DNA from: JAIVJG01 sp964236735
Lineage (GTDB): Bacteria; Acidobacteriota; Blastocatellia; Pyrinomonadales; Pyrinomonadaceae
Direction of reading: 5' to 3'
Assembly: GCA_964236735.1 (NCBI GenBank)
Contig: CAXSFM010000001.1
Span: 62,001-126,000 of the forward strand
DNA length: 64,000 bases
In this document: positions 1 to 5,371 of the stretch, piece after piece
Position numbering within the stretch: the stretch's first letter is position 1
How the letters are laid out: each line of letters begins with the position of its first letter
Position numbers and translations under genes: made by a program
The notes under the pieces: model-generated
What the model was told of the DNA's origin: nothing
Database searches by the model: none
The model's input: only the letters and a program-made list of their open reading frames with translations

Positions 1-17
1 ATTTCAAATAGACTTTC

Positions 18-485
18 TCAAATCTCTTCCAACACAATTTGCTGTCCGACGACTAACCGTCCAACGTGCAACACTCGCGCGTAGAGGCGCGAGTCTCCCG
101 GATGACTCTCCTGCCAGATGCGTTTGAATTTTCTGTCAACGAAAGAATCTGCAATGCTTTTACAGGGCGTCGTGTAGCTCGTAATTTCAAGTACCGCTTC
201 TTCCCCAATTGAGAGACGACGACCGGGTTTGAGTTCTCGCCAGTCGAGGCCAGCGAGCGTTAGATTTTCGCCGACCGAGCCGGGATAAACCGGATGCCCT
301 TCCGACTGAAGTTCGAGAATCTTTTCCAGTGAGTAGAGACACAACGCGCGATCCGGCCCGCCGTGAATGTTCGTGTGCGCCTGCCGGTCGCACTGGAGTC
401 CCGCCCGTGTCAGCAGAGACTCACGCACGGCGCGCTTCGGCACGCCGCCGTCGGAACAATTGATTTGAAAAATTCTTCCGTTCAT
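18..485 (-). CDS. MOSC domain protein (YiiM-like)
   Basis: Small MOSC-domain protein of about 155 residues. MOSC domains are relatives of the molybdenum cofactor sulfurase C-terminus and are thought to carry or transfer sulfur to metal centres. The sequence shows the family pattern: an N-terminal strand followed by SDGGVPKRAV, then GLQCDRQAH, GPDRALCLYS, PGSVGENLT and the conserved cysteine in TTPCKSI. I chose the ATG at 485 because family members begin just before the GRIFQIN strand. An ATG at 506 and a GTG at 542 are in frame upstream, and none has a clear Shine-Dalgarno. The substrate is unknown. No molybdoenzyme lies beside it. Confidence 0.8.
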   Translation of the reverse strand: MNGRIFQINCSDGGVPKRAVRESLLTRAGLQCDRQAHTNIHGGPDRALCLYSLEKILELQSEGHPVYPGSVGENLTLAGLDWRELKPGRRLSIGEEAVLEITSYTTPCKSIADSFVDRKFKRIWQESHPGDSRLYARVLHVGRLVVGQQIVLEEI

Positions 486-581
486 ACGTTTTAGGATTTC
501 ACTCATTGGTAAGACTCGCGCATTTGCTTTCAAACGGCACACTGTTTAGGCTACACGAGCTTCCAGACAAATCAAAATTCA

Positions 582-941
582 ATGACCGATCCATCTGACA
601 ATGAAGAGCAGCAAATACGTCGAGAGATAATCTCCGTCCTACTTCGCTCTGATACAGATGCAACATGCGGCGTGCGTCCCGTCGAAGAAGTGGCCGGCGA
701 ATGGATTGATGCCGGCTTCGATGACCCCGAAGAGATTGAAGACTGGATACGCGCGCGCTGCTTCAAGGCGGCGGGCGCACGCACACTGGATGACGCCGGC
801 ATCACGCCTGTGCAGGCCGCTCTGCGGACGAAGTTGGGCGTCAGAAACGACGAAGACACGCTTGGCTTCAAACTCATCACAGGTGATCTGAGCTTCGACG
901 AAGCGCGGCGCATTATCACGAACGAATTCTGGAATACATGA
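582..941 (+). CDS. Small acidic protein of unknown function
   Basis: An acidic 119-residue protein that I do not recognise. It looks fully helical, has no signal peptide, membrane segment or cysteine cluster, and contains one tryptophan pair region (GEWIDAGFDDPEEIEDWI). Its stop codon overlaps the ATG of the following methyltransferase (ATGA at 938-941), so the two are probably translationally coupled and may act together. It lies 97 bp from the divergent MOSC gene, and that gap could hold both promoters. The gene is judged real because of the coupling and normal codon use. Confidence 0.65.
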   Translation: MTDPSDNEEQQIRREIISVLLRSDTDATCGVRPVEEVAGEWIDAGFDDPEEIEDWIRARCFKAAGARTLDDAGITPVQAALRTKLGVRNDEDTLGFKLITGDLSFDEARRIITNEFWNT

Positions 942-1591
942 AACTCACCGAGCAACAATCATCTGCCACAACAACATCACCCGCGCCGCTGCTCCGCGAT
1001 TGGTTCGGCGAGATAGACATCTATCTCTTCGACCAACTTCTCAAAGAACGCTTCACTCCTGACATGCGCGTGCTTGACGCGGGTTGCGGCGGCGGGCGCA
1101 ACATCATCTACTTTTTGCGCGCCGGTTTCGACGTGTCCGCTGTAGATCGCTCGCCCGAAGCAGTTAGCCACGCGCGCCTGCTCGCCTCGAACCTTTCTCC
1201 ACATCTAGCGCCTGAAAATTTCCGCGTCGAAGCGATCGAGGAGTTAACCTTTGACGACTCGTCTTTCGACGCCGTCATCAGCAGCGCGGTGCTTCACTTC
1301 GCCGGCGACGAGCCACATTTCGAGAAGATGCTTCGTGAAATGTGGCGTGTTCTCAAACCCGGCGGCATCTTTTTCGCACGCCTGGCCTCGATAATCGGGA
1401 TTGAGGATCGTGTCCGGCACATCGAAGGTCGTCGCTACGATTTGCCTGACGGGTCGGAACGCTTTCTGGTGGACGAAGAAATGCTCGTGCGACTGACGAG
1501 GGAGTTGAAGGGACAATTTCTTGAACCCTTGAAAACCGTCAACGTGCAAAACATGCGATGCATGACGACCTGGTGCTTGCGAAAGTCTTAG
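938..1591 (+). CDS. Class I SAM-dependent methyltransferase (TehB/UbiE-like)
   Basis: Rossmann-type methyltransferase of 217 residues. Motif I VLDAGCGGGRN sits near residue 45, the acidic motif II residue is in VSAVDRSPEAV, and motif post-II is around FDAVISSAVLHF. It is closest in look to small-molecule methyltransferases of the TehB/Methyltransf_11 group, but the substrate cannot be told. Its ATG overlaps the stop of the acidic protein before it by the ATGA signature, so the two form a two-gene operon. It ends about 50 bp before the promoter-like sequence at 1642-1671. Confidence 0.8.
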   Translation: MKLTEQQSSATTTSPAPLLRDWFGEIDIYLFDQLLKERFTPDMRVLDAGCGGGRNIIYFLRAGFDVSAVDRSPEAVSHARLLASNLSPHLAPENFRVEAIEELTFDDSSFDAVISSAVLHFAGDEPHFEKMLREMWRVLKPGGIFFARLASIIGIEDRVRHIEGRRYDLPDGSERFLVDEEMLVRLTRELKGQFLEPLKTVNVQNMRCMTTWCLRKS

Positions 1592-1641
1592 ACACTCAAA
1601 CCTCATCTCACTTCAGATAAAAGTAAATTTTGAGAAAGTAC

Positions 1642-1671
1642 TTGACAATGCAAAGTAGTCTGTCGTATATA
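1642..1671 (+). promoter_or_regulatory. Sigma-70 type promoter candidate
   Basis: TTGACA at 1642-1647 and TATATA at 1666-1671 with an 18-bp spacer (GTATAT at 17 bp is the alternative). The -10 sits in the word TGTCGTATATAT, which recurs upstream of the AAA+ gene at about 34499. Expected start near 1679. Confidence 0.5.
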
Positions 1672-2002
1672 TGTCGTGCGCTCGCGAAATAGGTTGCGAC
1701 GCTGAGATGAGAAGACGAATTACGATGTCCACGAACTCCAACATAGCACTGCTCAACCCCACGATGAATGCCGCCGGTATGATCCGGGCATCCCTCGTCA
1801 GGTTTAACTTTGCCGGACGAACGGGTAAACGGCATCCGGGTTGTTTCAAAGCCACCTTGAGCGGCGGCGGGATCGTCCTTCAGGGCAGTTTGAGAGTTGA
1901 AAATTTTAAGCTGGCGAATCAACGCCAGACATTGCATTGATTCGGCGGGAGCGGCTGCTACCCGCTCCCAAATCTCGTAGGAAATCTCTGGAGAATTGTT
2001 TG

Positions 2003-2050
2003 GAGCGGGTCGGCTTTCCCTGTGGAAGCCACAAAGACCCGCTCTTTTTT
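2003..2050 (+). terminator. Intrinsic terminator
   Basis: GAGCGGGTC (2003-2011) pairs with GACCCGCTC (2036-2044), with an inner GGCTT/AAGCC stem (2012-2016/2026-2030), followed by six T residues (2045-2050). It would end the transcript from the promoter at 1642 and separates it from the tRNA array starting at 2173. Confidence 0.75.
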
Positions 2051-2172
2051 GTTGTTTGAAAATCGAATTACCTTGTGAGGAATGAAGGCAAAGTCGGTAT
2101 GCCCAACTTCTTGGCGCACTCGCTCTGCCTTCATTCAACTTTTTCTATGATGCGGATGGCCGCAATTTTTCC

Positions 2173-2257
2173 GCTGGGGTGGCGAAATGGTAAACGCACA
2201 GCACCGAGGTTGCTGCGAGCGACAGACTCATTGAGGGTTCGACTCCCTCCTCCAGCA
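2173..2257 (+). tRNA. tRNA-Leu(GAG), class II, C33
   Basis: First gene of the array. Acceptor GCTGGGG/CTCCAGC, T arm GAGGG-TTCGACT-CCCTC, anticodon stem CAGCA/TGCTG with loop CCGAGGT giving GAG. A long variable arm (GAG/CTC stem) fits leucine. Position 33 is C rather than the near-universal T. No CCA is encoded. Confidence 0.75.
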
Positions 2258-2267
2258 TTTGTCTTTC

Positions 2268-2341
2268 GCGGGAGTGATGCAAACGGCAGACATACTGTAC
2301 TCAGAATGCAGTTTTTGTGAGTTCAAATCTCACCTTCCGCA
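2268..2341 (+). tRNA. tRNA-like, CAG anticodon (Leu) on a class I body
   Basis: Acceptor GCGGGAG/CTTCCGC, anticodon stem CTGTA/TGCAG with loop CTCAGAA, T arm GTGAG-TTCAAAT-CTCAC. The CAG anticodon reads a Leu codon, but the variable loop is short (class I), unlike bacterial tRNA-Leu. Identity is therefore uncertain. Confidence 0.7.
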
Positions 2342-2353
2342 TTAAATTTCCGG

Positions 2354-2427
2354 GCGCGTGTAACCCAACCGGCAGAGGTGTCTGACTTAAAATCAGACTG
2401 TTGAGAGTTCAAATCTCTCCACGCGCA
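2354..2427 (+). tRNA. tRNA-like, TAA anticodon (Leu) on a class I body
   Basis: Acceptor GCGCGTG/CACGCGC, anticodon stem TCTGA/TCAGA with loop CTTAAAA, T arm GAGAG-TTCAAAT-CTCTC. The variable loop is only about five bases. A canonical class II tRNA-Leu(TAA) exists elsewhere in the window (50773-50855), so this one is redundant or specialised. Confidence 0.7.
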
Positions 2428-2438
2428 TTTCACTTTTC

Positions 2439-2511
2439 GGCCTCGAATGCAAAGAGTCGCGCGAGCGGTTTTTCAAGCCGTTGCTAGTGAGTTCAAGTCT
2501 CACCGGGGCTG
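2439..2511 (+). tRNA. tRNA-Glu(TTC)-like, degenerate D arm
   Basis: Acceptor GGCCTCG/CGGGGCT with wobble pairs, anticodon stem GCGGT/GCCGT with loop TTTTCAA, T arm GTGAG-TTCAAGT-CTCAC, discriminator G. The D-arm segment lacks a normal GG-containing loop, so it may be a decayed gene. Confidence 0.6.
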
Positions 2512-2565
2512 CCTGCTTCCCTTCGTCATGCGAGAGTCCGAAGGCTCGCATTTCTATCCACAGTC
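2512..2565 (+). other. Array spacer with a hairpin
   Basis: The spacer between tRNA-Glu and the Y-like RNA holds a perfect ATGCGAG/CTCGCAT hairpin (2528-2551). Nothing else is recognisable. Confidence 0.4.
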
Positions 2566-2631
2566 GAGAGCGAATGCTGTGCGCGACTACATCCACTTAA
2601 GGCCGGCGCGCGCGCCGAACTCGTCGCTTTC
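2566..2631 (+). ncRNA. Minimal Y RNA-like element inside the tRNA array
   Basis: It matches the architecture of the three RNAs downstream of Ro60. Outer helix GAGAGCGA (2566-2573) pairs with TCGCTTTC (2624-2631). The 5' internal loop is ATGCT (2574-2578). Inner helix GTGCGCG (2579-2585) pairs with CGCGCGC (2609-2615), and the word TACATC follows at 2588-2593. The 3' internal loop is eight bases, as in the third downstream RNA. The apical tRNA-like module is missing. The fold was made by eye. It lies between tRNA-Glu and tRNA-His. Confidence 0.5.
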
Positions 2632-2641
2632 AACTTTTCAC

Positions 2642-2715
2642 GGTGGCTATCGCTTAATTGGCAAAGCGCCTGTCTGTGACACAGGAGATTGAGAGTTCGA
2701 GCCTTTCTAGTCACC
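2642..2715 (+). tRNA. tRNA-His(GTG)
   Basis: Eight-pair acceptor including the extra G-1 (G2642 opposite C2715), as expected for tRNA-His. Anticodon stem CCTGT/ACAGG with loop CTGTGAC, T arm GAGAG-TTCGAGC-CTTTC. One of the most canonical members of the array. Confidence 0.88.
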
Positions 2716-2731
2716 CCAAATATTTAAGCTT

Positions 2732-2803
2732 GGGATTGAAGCACAAAGGCTGTGCGCCTGATTGTCTATCAGGACGGTGCGAGTTCGAGTCTCGTCAATC
2801 CCG
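2732..2803 (+). tRNA. tRNA-Asp(GTC)
   Basis: Acceptor GGGATTG/CAATCCC, anticodon stem CCTGA/TCAGG with loop TTGTCTA, T arm GCGAG-TTCGAGT-CTCGT, D stem GCAC/GTGC, discriminator G as usual for Asp. Confidence 0.85.
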
Positions 2804-2844
2804 TTGAATCAAGTTCGATAAGGATTCGAGATTGATTCGCCCGC

Positions 2845-2917
2845 GCGTCGTAAGCTAAACGGGTGCAGCAGTGGTCTCTTAAATCACGGACACAGGGTTC
2901 GAGTCCCTGACGACGCA
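2845..2917 (+). tRNA. tRNA-Lys(CTT)
   Basis: Acceptor GCGTCGT/ACGACGC, anticodon stem GTGGT/ATCAC with loop CTCTTAA, T arm CAGGG-TTCGAGT-CCCTG, discriminator A. Confidence 0.8.
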
Positions 2918-2934
2918 TCAACAGCAATTTTTAT

Positions 2935-3006
2935 CTGGGTGTGGGACAGGGGCCGTCCACATGTTTTGGGAACATGTCCACGCGAGTTCGATTCTCGCCA
3001 CCCAGC
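2935..3006 (+). tRNA. tRNA-Pro(TGG)
   Basis: Acceptor CTGGGTG/CACCCAG, anticodon stem CATGT/ACATG with loop TTTGGGA, T arm GCGAG-TTCGATT-CTCGC. Confidence 0.82.
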
Positions 3007-3020
3007 CCAACTTTTTTCAC

Positions 3021-3094
3021 GCGAGCGTAGCTCAGACGGATGAGAGCGCCGGCTCGCCATGCCGGAGACGCGGGTTCGATTCCCGCCGTTCGCT
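3021..3094 (+). tRNA. tRNA-Gly(GCC), C33
   Basis: Acceptor GCGAGCG/CGTTCGC, D arm GCTC...GAGC, anticodon stem CCGGC/GCCGG with loop TCGCCAT, so position 33 is C. T arm GCGGG-TTCGATT-CCCGC. Confidence 0.82.
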
Positions 3095-3103
3095 TCAACA
3101 CAC

Positions 3104-3178
3104 GGGCGGTTAGCTTAACGGATTAAAAGCGGGTCGCTACGAACGACTCAGATGCGGGTTCAATTCCTGCACCGCCCC
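3104..3178 (+). tRNA. tRNA-Arg(ACG)
   Basis: Acceptor GGGCGGT/ACCGCCC, anticodon stem GGTCG/CGACT with loop CTACGAA, T arm GCGGG-TTCAATT-CCTGC. ACG needs A34 deamination to read all CGN codons. Confidence 0.85.
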
Positions 3179-3190
3179 CCAAACATTTCT

Positions 3191-3262
3191 GCGGGAGTGA
3201 TGTAACTGGCAACATGCAAGGCTTCCAACTTCGCTTCGAGGGTTCGACGCCCTTCTCCCGTT
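3191..3262 (+). tRNA. tRNA-Gly(TCC)
   Basis: Acceptor GCGGGAG/CTCCCGT, anticodon loop CTTCCAA in an imperfect stem (one A-C mismatch), T arm GAGGG-TTCGACG-CCCTT. The D region TGATGTAACTGGCAACAT resembles those of the array Leu(CAG) and Ala(TGC) genes. Confidence 0.72.
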
Positions 3263-3273
3263 CCAACTTTCAC

Positions 3274-3348
3274 GCACATATAGCCAAGCTGGTTTAAGGC
3301 GACGGCCTGCAAAGCCGTTCATCGCCGGTTCAAATCCGGCCATGTGCT
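3274..3348 (+). tRNA. tRNA-Cys(GCA)
   Basis: Acceptor GCACATA/CATGTGC (last pair mismatched), anticodon stem ACGGC/GCCGT with loop CTGCAAA, T arm GCCGG-TTCAAAT-CCGGC. Last gene of the first sub-array. Confidence 0.85.
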
Positions 3349-3498
3349 TTCTTGCGACAAAGTTATTTCATGTCGCACCGGCCTGCGAGCGGCGGCACGC
3401 GCCTGCGTGATTCCTCATCCCCCTCGCCCCGCTTCTCTCGTAACTGCTTTGCACGAGAGGTTGGTTGATTCAAACTTTTGAAAGGAGGTCACGCGATC

Positions 3499-4062
3499 AT
3501 GTCAATCTTGAATAGCAGAGTGCTGCTGCTGAACTTTTCTTACGAGCCGCTCGGCACTGTCGGAGTGGCGCGCGCCATCTGTCTCGCTTTGCGTAACGCC
3601 GTGTTCGTCGAAGAGTACGACGCCGGACACGTCCTTCGCTCACCCAACGCAGTCTTTCGCGTGCCCGATGTGATTCGACTGCGCGCTTACGTCAACGTCC
3701 GTCGCCGGCGACAGACGGCAGGCATGAAACGCTCGCGTATTTTTATCCGCGACAGATTCCAGTGCCAGTATTGCGGGGCGCGCAAAGCTGCGTCGGAACT
3801 AACGCTCGACCACATCACGCCGCGCGCGCAGGCCGGACAATCCGCGCCTGAAAATCTCGCGACCGCCTGCGTTGCCTGCAATAACCGCAAAGGCAATCGC
3901 ACGCCGGAGCAGGCGCGTATGCCTCTCCTCACCACGCAGAGAGCGCTCGGCGTCGGCCTCGATCTCGTCATGCTCTGTCACTACGCCGAGACGAAACCGC
4001 AGTGGCGCAAGTACCTCTTCATGGATGAAACGTCTGAAGCCGAAGAGCGGAAGCGCGCCTGA
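3499..4062 (+). CDS. HNH endonuclease inside the tRNA array
   Basis: A 187-residue HNH-family nuclease. Residues 1-70 form an N-terminal domain (LLLNFSYEPLGTV...), and the HNH fold covers roughly residues 80-140. It has a CxxC zinc knuckle (C89, C92), the catalytic DH pair (D104-H105) and a second CxxC (C124, C127) followed by NNRKGNRTP. The ATG at 3499 is chosen because a perfect AAAGGAGGT lies 9 bases upstream. It sits alone between the two tRNA sub-arrays in the same direction. HNH genes of this kind also occur as ordinary chromosomal genes, so its link to the array (mobility, array maintenance or RNA/DNA cleavage) is inference. Confidence 0.88.
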   Translation: MSILNSRVLLLNFSYEPLGTVGVARAICLALRNAVFVEEYDAGHVLRSPNAVFRVPDVIRLRAYVNVRRRRQTAGMKRSRIFIRDRFQCQYCGARKAASELTLDHITPRAQAGQSAPENLATACVACNNRKGNRTPEQARMPLLTTQRALGVGLDLVMLCHYAETKPQWRKYLFMDETSEAEERKRA

Positions 4063-4117
4063 TGGATAACGAAGAGGGAGAAACTGTAGTCACGATTTCT
4101 CCCTCTTCAACTTCAAC

Positions 4118-4192
4118 GGTCGGATAGCTGAAACGGCACGCAAGCGTCCGCCTGAAGAGCGGAAGACGTTGGTTCAACTCCAACTCCGACCA
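4118..4192 (+). tRNA. tRNA-Phe(GAA)
   Basis: Acceptor GGTCGGA/TCCGACC, anticodon stem TCCGC/GCGGA with loop CTGAAGA, T arm GTTGG-TTCAACT-CCAAC, discriminator A. First gene after the HNH ORF. Confidence 0.86.
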
Positions 4193-4202
4193 TCGTTCAC
4201 AG

Positions 4203-4277
4203 AGCCGGTTAGCTCAGTCAGGCCAGAGCATCTGTTTTACAAACAGAGGGTCGAAGGTTCAAATCCTTCACCGGCTA
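4203..4277 (+). tRNA. tRNA-Val(TAC)
   Basis: Acceptor AGCCGGT/ACCGGCT, canonical D arm (TAGCTCAGTCAGG...), anticodon stem TCTGT/ACAGA with loop TTTACAA, T arm GAAGG-TTCAAAT-CCTTC. Confidence 0.88.
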
Positions 4278-4288
4278 TCAACCTCTGC

Positions 4289-4362
4289 GGCGGCGTAGCT
4301 CCAACCGGCAGAGCGGCTGTTTCGTAAACAGCAGGTTGAGAGTTCGAGTCTCTCCGCCGCCT
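4289..4362 (+). tRNA. tRNA-Thr(CGT)
   Basis: Acceptor GGCGGCG/CGCCGCC, anticodon stem GCTGT/ACAGC with loop TTCGTAA, T arm GAGAG-TTCGAGT-CTCTC. Confidence 0.86.
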
Positions 4363-4377
4363 TCACATACACACAAC

Positions 4378-4452
4378 GGGCCTGTAGCTCAGACGGACGA
4401 GAGCGCCTGTCTTCTAAACAGGTCGTCGCAGGTTCGAGTCCTGCCAGGCTCA
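4378..4452 (+). tRNA. tRNA-Arg(TCT)
   Basis: Acceptor GGGCCTG/CAGGCTC, anticodon stem CCTGT/ACAGG with loop CTTCTAA, T arm GCAGG-TTCGAGT-CCTGC. Confidence 0.87.
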
Positions 4453-4466
4453 TCCTTTTTTCACAA

Positions 4467-4541
4467 TGCGGAGAAGCTCAGACGGATGCGAGCAGCGGTC
4501 TCATAAACCGAAGGTCGCGGGTTCAAATCCCGTCTCCGCAA
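4467..4541 (+). tRNA. tRNA-Met(CAT)
   Basis: Acceptor TGCGGAG/CTCCGCA, D arm AGCTC...GAGC, anticodon loop CTCATAA in a stem with one mismatch, T arm GCGGG-TTCAAAT-CCCGT. It cannot be told from sequence whether this CAT gene is elongator Met or a lysidine-modified Ile tRNA. Confidence 0.8.
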
Positions 4542-4550
4542 TTTCTTAAA

Positions 4551-4623
4551 GGATGAGGGCGGAGGTATGAGGGATGAAATGAAACCCTTCTTCCATTCAT
4601 CCTTTATCCCTCCACCCTCATCC
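4551..4623. repeat. Long inverted repeat (GGATGAGGG family)
   Basis: The left arm starts GGATGAGGGCGGAGG (4551 on) and the right arm ends CCTCCACCCTCATCC (to about 4623), with short quasi-tandem words in each arm. It sits between tRNA-Met and tRNA-Ala and resembles the other word-repeat hairpins of this window. Confidence 0.65.
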
Positions 4624-4632
4624 CTTTCTCAC

Positions 4633-4704
4633 GGGCTGGTGATGTAACAGGCAGCATGAAAGTCCTGCAAACTTTTCGCGAGGGTTCAAATCCCTCCCAG
4701 TCCA
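4633..4704 (+). tRNA. tRNA-Ala(TGC), C33
   Basis: Acceptor GGGCTGG/CCAGTCC, anticodon stem AAAGT/ACTTT with loop CCTGCAA, so position 33 is C. T arm GAGGG-TTCAAAT-CCCTC. The acceptor third pair is G-T, not the G3-U70 position signature of a normal tRNA-Ala context, so charging is uncertain. Confidence 0.7.
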
Positions 4705-4710
4705 TTTTTT

Positions 4711-4788
4711 TGCGGCGTAGCTCAAACGGATACCAAGAGCGCTCGTCTTGTAAACGAGAAGATGTGGGTTCGACTCCGACCGCCGCAG
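4711..4788 (+). tRNA. tRNA-Thr(TGT)
   Basis: Acceptor TGCGGCG/CGCCGCA, anticodon stem CTCGT/ACGAG with loop CTTGTAA, T stem GTGGG/CCGAC with one G-G mismatch, and an enlarged D loop (ACGGATACCAAGAGC). Confidence 0.78.
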
Positions 4789-4802
4789 CCAAATATTTCT
4801 TA

Positions 4803-4878
4803 TGCGGGGACAATGCTTCGGAAGCAGGACGGCCTCATAAACCGTCGTTAAAAGCGGGTTCGACTCCCGCCCCCGCGC
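4803..4878 (+). tRNA. tRNA-Met(CAT), initiator-like acceptor, aberrant D arm
   Basis: Acceptor TGCGGGG/CCCCGCG recalls bacterial initiator tRNA. The anticodon loop is CTCATAA and the T arm GCGGG-TTCGACT-CCCGC. The D region (ACAATGCTTCGGAAGCAGG) is not standard: it forms a TGCTTC/GAAGCA hairpin instead. Confidence 0.65.
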
Positions 4879-4885
4879 CCTTTCT

Positions 4886-4957
4886 TCCGGTTTAGCCAAG
4901 CGGTAAGGCATCGCATTGTTAATGCGACTATCGAAGGTTCGATTCCTTCAGCCGGAG
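4886..4957 (+). tRNA. tRNA-Asn(GTT)
   Basis: Acceptor TCCGGTT/AGCCGGA, anticodon stem TCGCA/TGCGA with loop TTGTTAA, T arm GAAGG-TTCGATT-CCTTC, discriminator G. Confidence 0.87.
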
Positions 4958-4971
4958 TTTCGACGAAGTGC

Positions 4972-5045
4972 AGGCCGGTGGCTAAGAGGCTTACAGCATC
5001 CGCCTTTTAAGCGGAGGATCGTCGGTTCAAATCCGACCCGGCCTA
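4972..5045 (+). tRNA. tRNA-Lys(TTT)
   Basis: Acceptor AGGCCGG/CCGGCCT, anticodon stem TCCGC/GCGGA with loop CTTTTAA, T arm GTCGG-TTCAAAT-CCGAC, discriminator A. Confidence 0.87.
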
Positions 5046-5058
5046 CCAACAAAACGCG

Positions 5059-5130
5059 CGCGGCGTAGCTCAATGGCAGAGCGTTCGCTTGATAAGCGAT
5101 TGACGTGAGGTTCGATTCCTTCCGCCGCAA
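5059..5130 (+). tRNA. tRNA-Ile(GAT)
   Basis: Acceptor CGCGGCG/CGCCGCA (first pair C-A mismatched), D arm AGCTC-AATGGCA-GAGC, anticodon loop TTGATAA in a stem with one T-T mismatch, T loop TTCGATT with one mismatched stem pair. Confidence 0.75.
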
Positions 5131-5138
5131 TTCTTTCA

Positions 5139-5209
5139 TGCGGAGTCGGCTAACGGCAGGCCGTCTGTCTTTGAAACAGTTCGTAGAGGTTCGAGTCCTC
5201 TCTCCGCAG
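5139..5209 (+). tRNA. tRNA-Gln(TTG)
   Basis: Acceptor TGCGGAG/CTCCGCA, anticodon loop CTTTGAA in stem TCTGT/ACAGT, T arm AGAGG-TTCGAGT-CCTCT, discriminator G. Last gene of the array, 162 bp before the Ro60 start codon. Confidence 0.83.
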
Positions 5210-5371
5210 TTTTCTATTTTTGTGGAAGCCGCATGGCAGTCTCAGACTGTTGATGTTGACTTTCTTTTTCTCACAAGGCGCTTCGATTTCACAAGCACTT
5301 TTTTAACTACTATTTTACTCTCCGGTCGCACAACCGACAGACGTTTGTGTGACCAATGAGGTGTGAGAATC

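Larger units (their letters stand above)
1592..2172 (+). other. Gene-poor leader region of the tRNA array
   Basis: About 580 bp without a convincing gene. It holds a promoter-like sequence (1642-1671), several compact hairpins (CTGGCG...CGCCAG at 1911-1928; GGGAGCGG...CCGCTCCC at 1951-1973) and a strong intrinsic terminator (2003-2050). An ORF from ATG 1725 to 1940 (71 codons) has no recognisable product. The promoter-to-terminator arrangement suggests a transcript of about 370 nt, possibly a structured RNA or a short mRNA. Confidence 0.4.

Noticed and set aside
1608..2138. 176-codon minus-strand ORF before the tRNA array
   Set aside because: It crosses a strong terminator hairpin and a promoter-like sequence, and the protein has no recognisable features.
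2173..5209. Small ORFs running through the tRNA array
   Set aside because: They read across several tRNA genes and their T-arm words (giving recurrent FEP, SNP and RRR-type peptides) and are not proteins.
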